A DNA stretch of 64,000 nt from CAYLHF01 sp964383365 (lineage in GTDB: Bacteria; Bacteroidota; Rhodothermia; Rhodothermales; UBA10348): contig CAYLHF010000004.1 of assembly GCA_964383365.1 (NCBI GenBank), positions 1-64,000 of the forward strand, written 5' to 3'. Both the position numbers and the translations under genes were made by a program. Within the stretch, counting starts at the first letter, position 1. Every line of letters begins with the position of its first letter. Positions 8,888 to 16,893 of this stretch are shown piece after piece. The notes beneath the pieces are model-generated. The model was not told the DNA's origin, made no database searches, and saw nothing but the letters and a program-made list of their open reading frames with translations.

Positions 8888-11104
8888 ATGTCGCCACAGA
8901 CCAAGCAAAACCGTCCAGTCAGCACATCGTCACAGCCGAAGGGTCTTTCGACATTCGGCGGTGTCTTTACGCCGTCGATTCTGACGATCCTCGGGGTCAT
9001 CATGTACCTCCGGTTCGGTTGGGTAGTCGGACAGGTCGGGCTGGTGCTGACGCTGCTCATTGTTGTGCTGTCAACCGGCATCACTCTGTTGACAACGCTG
9101 TCCATCTCGGCCATCTCGACGTCTCAAAAAATCCGAGGAGGCGGTGCATACTACATGATCTCACGCTCGCTGGGCGTCGAGGCCGGAGGCGCCGTCGGTA
9201 TTCCTCTGTATCTGGCCCAGGCACTCTCGGTAGCGTTGTACACCATCGGGTTTGCCGAGAGCGTGGTCAGAATAGTACCTACGTGGAACATGACATTCGT
9301 GGCGCTCATCACGACCGCTGCGGTCGCGCTCGTCGCCTTGAGCTCCGTGCATACCGCCATCCGGGTTCAGTATGTCATCATGGCCGCCATTGCCCTGTCG
9401 CTGCTATCGCTTCTATTCGGAACGGCCATCGCCCCGGACTCCGGTGAACCGATCACCGTTGGATCAGGCCTTGCCGGTGGGGCCAGAGTAGGCTTTTGGA
9501 CTGTATTTGCTGTCTTCTTCCCGGCAGTTACAGGCATCATGGCAGGAGTCAATCTGTCCGGCGATCTCCGAGATCCTGAAAAATCATTGCCGTGGGGAAC
9601 GCTTGCTGCCGTCGGGACCGGCCTCGCGATCTATCTGGTCATACCCGTACTTCTCGTGACGCGAGCGACTCCCGAGCAATTAGTGGAAGATCCGCTCATT
9701 ATGCGGCGCATCTCCTTTTGGGGAGATGCTATTCTGATCGGTGTCTGGGGGGCAACCCTGTCGAGTGCAGTCGGAAGTATTCTCGGGGCCCCACGCGTCT
9801 TACAGGCGCTCGCCCGCGACGGCGTACTACCGAGAAATCTGCATTTTCTGGGTCAGGGCAGTGGTCGCGATGACCAACCACGGGCGGGAACAGCCTTTAC
9901 TTTCGCCATCGCAATCGGTGCTGTTTTGCTGGGAGACCTGAACGTAGTTGCACCCATTCTAACCATGTTTTTCCTGACTACCTACGGTGTCCTGAACGTA
10001 GCGGCAGGACTGGAACGATTCCTCGGTAATCCGTCATTTCGACCCAAGTTTCGGGTCCACTGGTTCTGGTCATTGGTAGGGGCTGCGGGAAGTATAGGCG
10101 TCATGTTCCTCATCAACCCGTTGGCAACGTGGGTGGCCATCGGATTGGTGCTTGCAATTTATTTCTGGCTGGAACGGAAGGAACTGCGTTCGGCATGGGG
10201 CGACGTTCGTCTTGGTATCTGGCTGAATCTGACAAGAGCAGGATTATTGAGACAACGCAGGGAAATCGATCCGAAAAATTGGAGACCGAACATCCTCGTC
10301 CTCTCTGGAGTCCCGACGCGTAGATGGCACCTGATCGAACTGGCCGCCGCTCTTACACATAATCGTGCTCTGCTTACGGTCTCATCCATTCTGCCGGCCG
10401 ATCAGGTAACGGCATCCAGGATCCAGAGAATGTCAGCAACAATTTATGACTACCTCGATCGTCATCACGTTCAAGCGTTGGTTCGGCTTGTCCCGGCGGC
10501 GTCCCCTTTTACGGGCGCTGAGCAGCTCGTAGCGACATACGGCCTGGGGAATATGGTTCCAAACACCATCATCGTTGGAGACAGCGAGCAGGTAGAGCAC
10601 CGGGGCGCGTATTGCCGGATGATCTCCCATTTTCATGCACAGAAAAGAAACACGATCATTATCCGGTATGAACCGGAGCGGGCGTTTGGCCATCGCCGTC
10701 GAATCGATGTGTGGTGGGGAGGCAAACGTGAGAACGGTGGATTGATGTTGATTCTCGCCTATTTGCTGAAGACCAGCCTCGATTGGAGAGCGGCTGAGTT
10801 GACGGTCAAAATGGTCGTCCCGAGTGTAGATGCCGCGTCAGGGGCGGCCCGGAATCTGGATGCCCTCGTTTCGGCCTCCCGAACGGGTGCCAGGACGGAG
10901 GTATTGGTCTCCGACAATAGAACTTTCTCAGAGATACTCCGAAATTCGTCCTCGGATGCGGATCTGGTTTTTCTTGGAATGGCCGTTCCTGGAGAGGAAT
11001 TCGAGTCCTATTTTGTCGATCTTCACGAAAGAACCCGAGGCCTTCCTACGACCGCCTTTGTTCTTGCTGCTGAGGACACGTCATTTGGAGACGTGATCCT
11101 CTGA
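8888..11104 (+). CDS. SLC12/cation-chloride-cotransporter-like APC-family permease
   Basis: The 738-residue protein begins MSPQTKQNRP and soon enters STFGGVFTPSILTILGVIMYLRFGWVVGQVG, the typical first helix of bacterial SLC12-type transporters in the APC superfamily. About 12 membrane segments fill residues 20-460, including the GGGAYYMISRSLG loop, a PAVTGIMAGVNLSGDLRDPEKSLPWGT segment (about residues 215-240) and GSILGAPRVLQALARDGV. The C-terminal 270 residues are soluble and resemble the cytoplasmic domain of the same family. Likely substrates are ions (K+, Cl-) or amino acids; the substrate cannot be told from sequence. ATG 8888 is preferred: the frame is open further upstream, to an ATG at 8726, but that part overlaps mlaE and has no family character. 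The gene follows mlaE by 35 bases. Confidence 0.85.
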   Translation: MSPQTKQNRPVSTSSQPKGLSTFGGVFTPSILTILGVIMYLRFGWVVGQVGLVLTLLIVVLSTGITLLTTLSISAISTSQKIRGGGAYYMISRSLGVEAGGAVGIPLYLAQALSVALYTIGFAESVVRIVPTWNMTFVALITTAAVALVALSSVHTAIRVQYVIMAAIALSLLSLLFGTAIAPDSGEPITVGSGLAGGARVGFWTVFAVFFPAVTGIMAGVNLSGDLRDPEKSLPWGTLAAVGTGLAIYLVIPVLLVTRATPEQLVEDPLIMRRISFWGDAILIGVWGATLSSAVGSILGAPRVLQALARDGVLPRNLHFLGQGSGRDDQPRAGTAFTFAIAIGAVLLGDLNVVAPILTMFFLTTYGVLNVAAGLERFLGNPSFRPKFRVHWFWSLVGAAGSIGVMFLINPLATWVAIGLVLAIYFWLERKELRSAWGDVRLGIWLNLTRAGLLRQRREIDPKNWRPNILVLSGVPTRRWHLIELAAALTHNRALLTVSSILPADQVTASRIQRMSATIYDYLDRHHVQALVRLVPAASPFTGAEQLVATYGLGNMVPNTIIVGDSEQVEHRGAYCRMISHFHAQKRNTIIIRYEPERAFGHRRRIDVWWGGKRENGGLMLILAYLLKTSLDWRAAELTVKMVVPSVDAASGAARNLDALVSASRTGARTEVLVSDNRTFSEILRNSSSDADLVFLGMAVPGEEFESYFVDLHERTRGLPTTAFVLAAEDTSFGDVIL

Positions 11105-11148
11105 GACCCGACCCAAAATGACGTTACCCATCGAAGTATCTGATTGCG

Positions 11149-12378
11149 TTGGAAACACCCCGCCCCCCGCGCCGGCCTGACGATCTCATCGAGGCCGTAC
11201 AGCTTACCGGAACACCCGCATACATCTATGACCTCTCGGTACTAAGGGAAAGAATCGATCAGCTGAAATCCCATCTTCAGGGAGTACCCACTCTCCTGAA
11301 GTACGCCATGAAAGCCAATTCGGCGCCGCCCCTGCTTGACGTCATCAGAAAACAGGGACTCGGGATCGATGCCGTCTCGCCGGGAGAAGTCGAGCTGGCC
11401 CTTCGGGTCGGATTCAGACCGGATCAAATACTGTTTTCAGGCAATAACATGACGGACGAGGAGATGCGTGGGGCACACACGGCTGGTGTACGATTGAATA
11501 TCGGCGAACTCTCGCGCTTGAAAAGATATGGAGAGGCCTATCCCGGATCGAAGGTCTGTATCAGGATCAACCCGAACATCGGGGCGGGACACCATGCCCA
11601 TGTCATCACTGCGGGGGAGGACAGCAAGTTTGGAATACCGGTCAATCAACTATCCGAAGTCAGCCGAATTGCTCGGCAGCAGGACCTGATAATAGACGGA
11701 ATCCACCAGCACATCGGTAGCGGTATACTCGACACCGACGTCCTGTGGAGAGCCATGTCTGTCCTGCTTGAAGCGGCGCTCGAATTCCCTCACCTCTCGT
11801 TCATCAACGTGGGTGGAGGCCTCGGTATTCCGTATGCCCCCGGAGACCGGGCGCTGGATATGGACCGATGGGAGAGCGTTATTGTGAATCCTCTGAAAGA
11901 ATATCTATCCCGGCATCCATCAAGCCATCTGTCAATTATGCTCGAGCCGGGGCGCTTTCTTGTGGCCGAATCAGGGACGCTGGTCGTGCAAACAAACACG
12001 GTTAAAGAAACAGCCACTCGAACGTTTGTAGGTGTCGACTCGGGGATGGGTCATCTCGTCAGACCCGCTCTCTATGGTGCTTTTCATGCTATTTCTAATC
12101 TTTCCAATCCGGACGGCGAGCTACGACCCTACGATGTGGTCGGCAATATCTGTGAATCCGCTGATTTCTTTGCTCGAGACCGTATGATTCAGTCGATCAG
12201 GGAAGGAGATCTTCTGGCCATCCAGGACGCCGGCGCATACGGGATGTCCATGTTTTCCCCTTACAATACGCGTTCAGCACCCGCGGAGGTGCTCTTGACC
12301 GCAGACGGACCGGTGATATACCGGCACCGAATGTCGGCTACAGATCTGGTCCACTGGCTGTATCCCGGTCTACCGTGA
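11149..12378 (+). CDS. lysA: Diaminopimelate decarboxylase
   Basis: LysA removes CO2 from meso-diaminopimelate to give L-lysine, the last step of the DAP route. The 409-residue fold-III PLP enzyme shows the PLP lysine in KYAMKANS (Lys55), IDAVSPGEVELAL, IRINPNIGAGHHAHVITAGEDSKFGI split over two strands, HQHIGSGI, the glycine-rich GGGLGIPY phosphate loop, EPGRFLVAESG, and CESADFFARD plus DAGAYGMSMFSPYN at the active site. The start is uncertain: TTG 11149 is the first codon giving family-like sequence, and ATG 11118 is in another frame. The 3' end overlaps the convergent hydrolase gene by 41 bases. dapF lies at 22193 on the opposite strand. Confidence 0.93.
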   Translation: METPRPPRRPDDLIEAVQLTGTPAYIYDLSVLRERIDQLKSHLQGVPTLLKYAMKANSAPPLLDVIRKQGLGIDAVSPGEVELALRVGFRPDQILFSGNNMTDEEMRGAHTAGVRLNIGELSRLKRYGEAYPGSKVCIRINPNIGAGHHAHVITAGEDSKFGIPVNQLSEVSRIARQQDLIIDGIHQHIGSGILDTDVLWRAMSVLLEAALEFPHLSFINVGGGLGIPYAPGDRALDMDRWESVIVNPLKEYLSRHPSSHLSIMLEPGRFLVAESGTLVVQTNTVKETATRTFVGVDSGMGHLVRPALYGAFHAISNLSNPDGELRPYDVVGNICESADFFARDRMIQSIREGDLLAIQDAGAYGMSMFSPYNTRSAPAEVLLTADGPVIYRHRMSATDLVHWLYPGLP

Positions 12379-12988
12379 CGCGGAGAGGCGGAAGCCCGTC
12401 GATTTCCGCATAGAGTTCGTCTCCTTCGGCCACGGGACCGACTCCTTCCGGCGTTCCGGTATAAATCAGGTCTCCCGGTTCCAGCGAGAAAATAGTTGAG
12501 CAAAAGGACACAAGAACGGCCGGCGAAAAAATCATGTCTGACGTGCGCCCATCTTGCCGGAGAATTCCGTTTATTTCGAGTCGTACTCGCACATCTCGAA
12601 CGTCGACGCCCAACGTAACCGCTCGAAAATCACCCAGCGGGGCGAATGTATCGAATCCTTTGGCGACTGACCATGGATGCCCCTTCTCCTTCGCTTTCGC
12701 CTGAATGTCCCGTGCAGTCATATCCAGACCCACCGCATATCCAGAGATATAATCAGGCGCAGAGACCTCAGGAATGTTCTTTCCCGACTTCCCAATTTGA
12801 ATCACCAATTCTACTTCGTGGTGGACATCTGATGACATGCGGGGAAGGAGAACGCACCCCCCGTCATGCAGAAGAGCCGACGAAGGTTTCAAGAATACCA
12901 TGGGCGTCGACGGAACTACACTCTGCATTTCAGCAGCATGTTTCGCATAATTGCGTCCAATACATAGTATTTTTGACGGTTTGATCAC
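12338..12988 (-). CDS. Fumarylacetoacetate hydrolase-family protein (acylpyruvase/FAHD1-like)
   Basis: The 216-residue protein is the short form of the FAH fold. It starts MIKPSKILCIGRNYAKHAAEM and carries the metal-site pattern HHEVELV (two Glu) and GYAVGLDMTARDIQ (Asp), followed by KGHPWSVAKGFDTFAPLG and YTGTPEGVGP, as in FAHD1/YcgM. Family members hydrolyse acylpyruvates, decarboxylate oxaloacetate or act in aromatic catabolism; the exact substrate is not determined. The gene is single, convergent with lysA, and its last 13 codons are read on both strands. No aromatic-degradation genes are nearby, so a housekeeping role such as oxaloacetate or acylpyruvate clean-up is more likely. Confidence 0.88.
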   Translation of the reverse strand: MIKPSKILCIGRNYAKHAAEMQSVVPSTPMVFLKPSSALLHDGGCVLLPRMSSDVHHEVELVIQIGKSGKNIPEVSAPDYISGYAVGLDMTARDIQAKAKEKGHPWSVAKGFDTFAPLGDFRAVTLGVDVRDVRVRLEINGILRQDGRTSDMIFSPAVLVSFCSTIFSLEPGDLIYTGTPEGVGPVAEGDELYAEIDGLPPLRVTVDRDTASGPDL

Positions 12989-13030
12989 GGATATCAGATT
13001 TGGGACGGAGTCACACGGACCGATGATGGA

Positions 13031-13059
13031 TTGATTTGTGTGTTAAATGGCGTTATATT
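13031..13059 (+). promoter_or_regulatory. Candidate promoter for rplU-rpmA
   Basis: TTGATT (13031-13036) and TATATT (13054-13059) are separated by 17 bases, a good housekeeping-type -35/-10 pair. The predicted start near 13066 would leave a leader of about 80 nt before rplU. It sits 42 bases upstream of the divergent hydrolase start. This is a pattern match only. Confidence 0.5.
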
Positions 13060-13145
13060 TTCAGGCTGGACGAATACTGCATTTCGTCCATTTTTTCACT
13101 CTCGCGTCGGTAGTCAATCCGGCGCACCAAAGAAGAGGAGTTCAA

Positions 13146-13463
13146 ATGTACGCGATAGTCGAGATAGCGGGCAAGCAGTTCAAAGTCCGCGAGAACGATC
13201 TGGTATATATTCCGAAGCACGACGTCAGTGAATCAGACAAGATGACGTTTGACCGTGTGCTACTCGTATCTAACGGAACGGAGGTGCAGGTCGGCACGCC
13301 CACCGTAGAAGGAGCGAAGGTCGAAGCCACGGTAGTGGCACAGGTCAAAGCGGACAAGGTATACGTCTTTAAAAAGAAGCGACGTAAACGGTATAAGGTT
13401 AAACGGGGACACCGTCAGCCGTATACACAGATCAAAGTCAACTCCGTTTCCACTGCGGCGTGA
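13146..13463 (+). CDS. rplU: 50S ribosomal protein L21
   Basis: The 105-residue protein has the full L21 pattern: MYAIVEIAGKQFKV at the start, IPKHDV, GTPTVEGAKVEATVV, VYVFKKKRRKRYKVKRGHRQPYTQIKV near the C-terminus (read as consecutive motifs). L21 binds 23S rRNA in the large subunit. ATG 13146 is preceded by an AGAGGAG Shine-Dalgarno at ideal spacing, so the longer frame starting at 13047 is rejected. It is followed 67 bases later by rpmA, the usual L21-L27 pair. Confidence 0.98.
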   Translation: MYAIVEIAGKQFKVRENDLVYIPKHDVSESDKMTFDRVLLVSNGTEVQVGTPTVEGAKVEATVVAQVKADKVYVFKKKRRKRYKVKRGHRQPYTQIKVNSVSTAA

Positions 13464-13530
13464 CGTTCGGTCTTGCCGTTGGAGAGCAACGCATCTATAC
13501 CAGAAACAATTTCATTTTTCGGAGGCCGAT

Positions 13531-13791
13531 ATGGCACATAAAAAAGGAATGGGGTCGACCAAGAATGGTCGCGATTCAAACCCAAAAATGTTGGGCATTA
13601 AGGCTTACGGCGGAGAGTTCGTCAAAGCCGGAGCCATCGTGGTCAGACAGCGTGGCACCAAATTTCACCCGGGGGACAATGTCGGTCGTGGAGATGACGA
13701 CACACTCTTTGCCACCGCTCCCGGTCACGTTCGTTTTGTGAACGGAAGAAACGACCGGAAATTTGTCCACGTAGAGTCCGTAGAGAGCTGA
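13531..13791 (+). CDS. rpmA: 50S ribosomal protein L27
   Basis: The 86-residue protein starts MAHKKGMGSTKNGRDSNPKM and contains QRGTKFHPGDNVGRGDD and the DDTLFATAPGHVRF segment of L27. L27 reaches towards the peptidyl-transferase centre through its N-terminus. The N-terminus begins at MAHKKG without the cleaved extension known in Firmicutes. GGAGG lies a few bases ahead of the ATG. The gene ends the L21-L27 operon and is followed by a clear terminator. Confidence 0.98.
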   Translation: MAHKKGMGSTKNGRDSNPKMLGIKAYGGEFVKAGAIVVRQRGTKFHPGDNVGRGDDDTLFATAPGHVRFVNGRNDRKFVHVESVES

Positions 13792-13830
13792 CCTGGTCGG
13801 TTTTTTCCGTCTGATTTTAAGACGGTGTAG

Positions 13831-13862
13831 GGGCCCGGGCGATTCGCCCGGGCCCTTTTTTT
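13831..13862 (+). terminator. Rho-independent terminator of rplU-rpmA
   Basis: A perfect 11-bp stem of G+C (13831-13841 with 13845-13855), loop ATT, is followed by seven T (13856-13862). It lies 39 bases after the rpmA stop. Confidence 0.93.
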
Positions 13863-13963
13863 ATGTCGTATCGACCGTTACCGGATACACCGCAAACGGA
13901 AAAACCGCCTCCCAATGAGGAAAAACGTGCCGAATATCGTCGCCATTTTCAGACCTGATCGAC

Positions 13964-14072
13964 TATAATGGCCTCGATTGGATGATTTCGCGCCTTGGCA
14001 AAGGGTTTGTATCGCAAAGAGTCGTCGGGAGACACATCCCGCAACTGAACAAACCAGACCGGATATATCCGG
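13964..14072 (+). promoter_or_regulatory. Candidate promoter region of the TPR-HDOD signalling block
   Basis: The 309-base interval between rpmA and the TPR gene holds, after the terminator, a perfect TATAAT (13964-13969) with no good -35; a sigma-54-like TGGCA...TTGTA element (13996-14011, lacking the conserved -12 C); and a perfect 14-bp palindrome ccggatatatccgg (14059-14072) 28 bases before the ATG at 14101. Any one could drive or control the downstream operon. No gene is seen in the interval. Confidence 0.3.
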
Positions 14073-14100
14073 ACAATCGCCGAACCAACGGAGTCAAGCC

Positions 14101-14964
14101 ATGATGCGCAAAGTATCCATCCCGAGAAAATCCACGACTACAGTGCCACGAGCAGAAGCTCACCTGGCCAGTTACCGTCTACCGGACTTCACTATCAACG
14201 AGACGAAATTTCGATTTCAGTCGCTGTCTCCAATCTGGGAGGCGCTGAAAAACGAGGACTATTCGCTCGCACGTGACACCGCCCGACAGGCTATGGATGA
14301 GAAAAGACTATTTAGCGCCGAAGAGCGCGCAGCACTCAAGATCGGCCTTGCCACCGCAGAATTGAAACTCGGAGCCGTGGACGCTGCGAAGCGTCTCGCC
14401 GGAAGATCTCTCGACCTCTTTCCGAACCAGTTCTCCGCCCATCGGATCCTACTCACGGTGCTGACCATGAGAAAGGGATACGCCGCAGCGTATCTGCATC
14501 TGGCCAATCAACCGTTGCCCGAGAAATCACCCGAATGGGATCAGACGTTTTCGCACGTTGATGTGCAAACGGCACTGGCATCCTGGGCATGGCAACTCGG
14601 TGAATGGGATCAGGTAGCAGATCATATTCTGGCCGCCTATCCAGATGGTATAGATACCATGCCTACAGAAATTCGAGAAGACTGGTTTAGACTTTCTCTT
14701 TACCGGGGACATCCGGACGACGCTGCCGCTGCCGCGGCAATTTTGATCGATCAGAGCGGTGTCGAGGGAGCCGATGAACTCCTCCAGACGATCGTTCAGA
14801 GCGGTTGGACCAAAGAGGCCCTTCCACTCTATCGAACGGCCTATGCGAAACAACCCAAGAGTGAGCTCCTCCGTCGACGACTTGTTGCCCTCTGCATCCG
14901 CGAGGGTGAACTCGAGGAGGCTCGCAAGTTGACGACCGGTAGTGCCCTTCGCATGGCCGCCTGA
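14101..14964 (+). CDS. TPR-like helical repeat protein of unknown function
   Basis: The 287-residue soluble protein has no signal peptide or membrane segment. From about residue 45 it is made of paired helices with the small/hydrophobic spacing of tetratricopeptide repeats (EERAALKIGLATAELKLGAV, ASWAWQLGEWDQVADHIL, EALPLYRTAYAKQPKSELL). Such repeats usually mediate protein contacts; no catalytic motif is seen. ATG 14101 is chosen over an upstream in-frame ATG at 13978 because the extra 41 residues are low-information and overlap promoter-like sequence. It leads a block of signalling genes (HDOD protein, histidine kinase, response regulator), so it may be a scaffold in that pathway, which is inference. 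Confidence 0.7.
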   Translation: MMRKVSIPRKSTTTVPRAEAHLASYRLPDFTINETKFRFQSLSPIWEALKNEDYSLARDTARQAMDEKRLFSAEERAALKIGLATAELKLGAVDAAKRLAGRSLDLFPNQFSAHRILLTVLTMRKGYAAAYLHLANQPLPEKSPEWDQTFSHVDVQTALASWAWQLGEWDQVADHILAAYPDGIDTMPTEIREDWFRLSLYRGHPDDAAAAAAILIDQSGVEGADELLQTIVQSGWTKEALPLYRTAYAKQPKSELLRRRLVALCIREGELEEARKLTTGSALRMAA

Positions 14965-15009
14965 CACGTCCCGTTTACGATACACACATTTAGACGATAC
15001 AGGTCTGCG

Positions 15010-15993
15010 GTGGAATCTTCGTCACAGCAATCGAATCCGAAACATCTGTTGACGCATCTGAAGTTGCGCTCGACACCGGGAATCTGGCATCGACGAATTG
15101 CGAATGAATGGATTCAGGTAGGGAGTCCTGTCTCTGCGGAGCAACTAACCCCTTTTGTCGCGCTTGATCCGCTCCTATGCGTCTGGATTCTCAAGAGAGC
15201 CAACGGTATCTACTATGGCCTCCGTGGTACCGTCGACAACCTGGCACACGCGATCGAAGTCGTGGGAATCGATGTTGTTCTTGGAATGATCGTTGATACC
15301 GTGTCCTCGCCAGATGCCCCGGACTCCAGTGAGGCCAGACAAACGGCCGATCTTCTTACCAGACATTCAGTCGCTACCGCTCATATTGCCCACTGGTTGG
15401 ACAATCAAAGCCGAATGGCTCCTGGATGCGCCTTTACAGCCGGTTTGCTACACGATATTGGAAAACATATTCTCACCGTGAACGATCCGGAAGGGGCTGG
15501 AAGAATTTATTCAGACTCTGACATATGGCACAGCCTGAAGGGTCAGGACTTGAAGAGCCTCGAACAACTCACATTTGGTGTCGATCACATCGAAACAGGA
15601 GAATTTCTTGGTCGGAAAATGTACTTCCCGGAGAGCCTGGTCGCCGTACTTACTGGTCATCATGAACCCGAGTCCCTCCCACCCTATCACCGGGCCTATC
15701 GAATGAACCGGATTGTAAACGCCGCATCATTGTGTGCAACTGCGTTAGGTTATGCTTCGGGTGTTTCTGTGTCATGGGATCGATGCCGTGAGGACGAACG
15801 GTGGAACACGTTGCTCTCCGAGGGGCTGATCGAAGCAGATAACAAGGATCGACTGTTCGACGAAATGCATAATCAGATAACTGCGATTCAGACCGTACTC
15901 GATCCATGGGTAAACCGGCAGACTGAACACCATGACCGACCGCCCCGATCTTCGTCTCGTACGACCAGACACACATCGACTCAACCCTTTTAA
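15010..15993 (+). CDS. HDOD-domain signalling protein
   Basis: The 327-residue protein belongs to the HDOD family, a catalytically degenerate relative of HD phosphohydrolases used in regulation. Residues about 15-215 show the fold, with RANGIYYGLRG.VDNLAHAIEVVG near the N-terminus, SVATAHIAHWL, GLLHDIGKHIL (about residues 145-155) and LTGHHEPE. An HD-type motif HDIGKH is retained, unusual enough that residual activity cannot be excluded. The last 25 or so residues are basic and low in complexity. The start is GTG 15010; a clear Shine-Dalgarno is lacking. It is 45 bases after the TPR gene and 11 bases before the kinase, so the three are probably co-transcribed. Confidence 0.85.
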   Translation: MESSSQQSNPKHLLTHLKLRSTPGIWHRRIANEWIQVGSPVSAEQLTPFVALDPLLCVWILKRANGIYYGLRGTVDNLAHAIEVVGIDVVLGMIVDTVSSPDAPDSSEARQTADLLTRHSVATAHIAHWLDNQSRMAPGCAFTAGLLHDIGKHILTVNDPEGAGRIYSDSDIWHSLKGQDLKSLEQLTFGVDHIETGEFLGRKMYFPESLVAVLTGHHEPESLPPYHRAYRMNRIVNAASLCATALGYASGVSVSWDRCREDERWNTLLSEGLIEADNKDRLFDEMHNQITAIQTVLDPWVNRQTEHHDRPPRSSSRTTRHTSTQPF

Positions 15994-16004
15994 CAATAGT
16001 CCAG

Positions 16005-16799
16005 ATGTGGAATGACCATCCGGTAACGGACATCCACAAAAAATCGGAATATCCCGTGCAGAAAACGTCACTAATACAAAAACGCAGAGCGGCCAACCGA
16101 CCATCCATCGGGTTTTCCAGATACCGTCGATTCGCCAGTGAAGACCAGCCGACGCTCGGTGCGTTCGCTCAAGTTCTTGCTCATCGGGTCCGGGGATTAC
16201 TCACTGGAATAGAAGGTTACACCGACCTGCTACTGGATACATTTGAGACCCGGGATCAGAGAGAATTGGCATTTCGAGTTCTCGAGAGTACGAGTAGAAT
16301 CGAGGGAATACTCAAGGATCTTCAACATTTCAACGATCCGGTAGACGCCCGATTTCATCGCGTGGCTGCCACCGACATCGTAAATGAGTTGCTTCCGGTC
16401 CTGGCTGATTCTGAGATCAATCGACTCCGTCTTGATGTGCGCGTCAAGGACGATGTATTGATTCGGGCAGATGAAGTATTACTCAGGCAGTCGCTACTGG
16501 CGATTATCAGAAATGCCTTCGAGGCTACGTCCACGCAGACGTGCCCGGTGGGCCTCACGATTACGTCTACTCCCCGAAAAAAGACCGTTACATTCAAGAT
16601 CTATAATCCGGGTGGCCTACCGGATCCTGATGTCAGAAGGAGGATGTTTGAGCCGTTTTTCACAACCAAAGCATCCAATCTTGGTCTCGGGCTGACGTTG
16701 GCAAGACGCATTGCTACCATTCACGACGGATCCGTCAAGTTGACTTCCGGACGCGAAGAAGAGGGAACCGAAATATCCCTGCAGCTTCCTGTACTCTGA
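16005..16799 (+). CDS. Small soluble sensor histidine kinase (FlrB/NtrB-like)
   Basis: The 264-residue kinase has no membrane helix and no recognisable sensor domain. The H-box is LAHRVRGLLTGIEGYTDLL (about residues 59-77, His61 or so), followed by the HATPase domain with N-box IIRNAFEA, G1/F-box LPDPDVRRRMFEPFFTTK and G2 GLGLTLARRI. This short cytosolic architecture is typical of kinases that pair with an NtrC-type regulator, such as FlrB-FlrC in flagellar control. The next gene, 94 bases downstream, encodes exactly such a regulator, so the two almost certainly form a two-component pair. The first 45 residues are basic and unstructured-looking; a later start is possible. Confidence 0.88.
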   Translation: MWNDHPVTDIHKKSEYPVQKTSLIQKRRAANRPSIGFSRYRRFASEDQPTLGAFAQVLAHRVRGLLTGIEGYTDLLLDTFETRDQRELAFRVLESTSRIEGILKDLQHFNDPVDARFHRVAATDIVNELLPVLADSEINRLRLDVRVKDDVLIRADEVLLRQSLLAIIRNAFEATSTQTCPVGLTITSTPRKKTVTFKIYNPGGLPDPDVRRRMFEPFFTTKASNLGLGLTLARRIATIHDGSVKLTSGREEEGTEISLQLPVL

Positions 16800-16893
16800 C
16801 GCTATTTCCGGGTGTCTCGAGGCATAATATCGCCTATATTGGGTCCACGAAGAGCAGCTAGTCTGCACGTCTCAGGACAGCCCAATATCCCTC

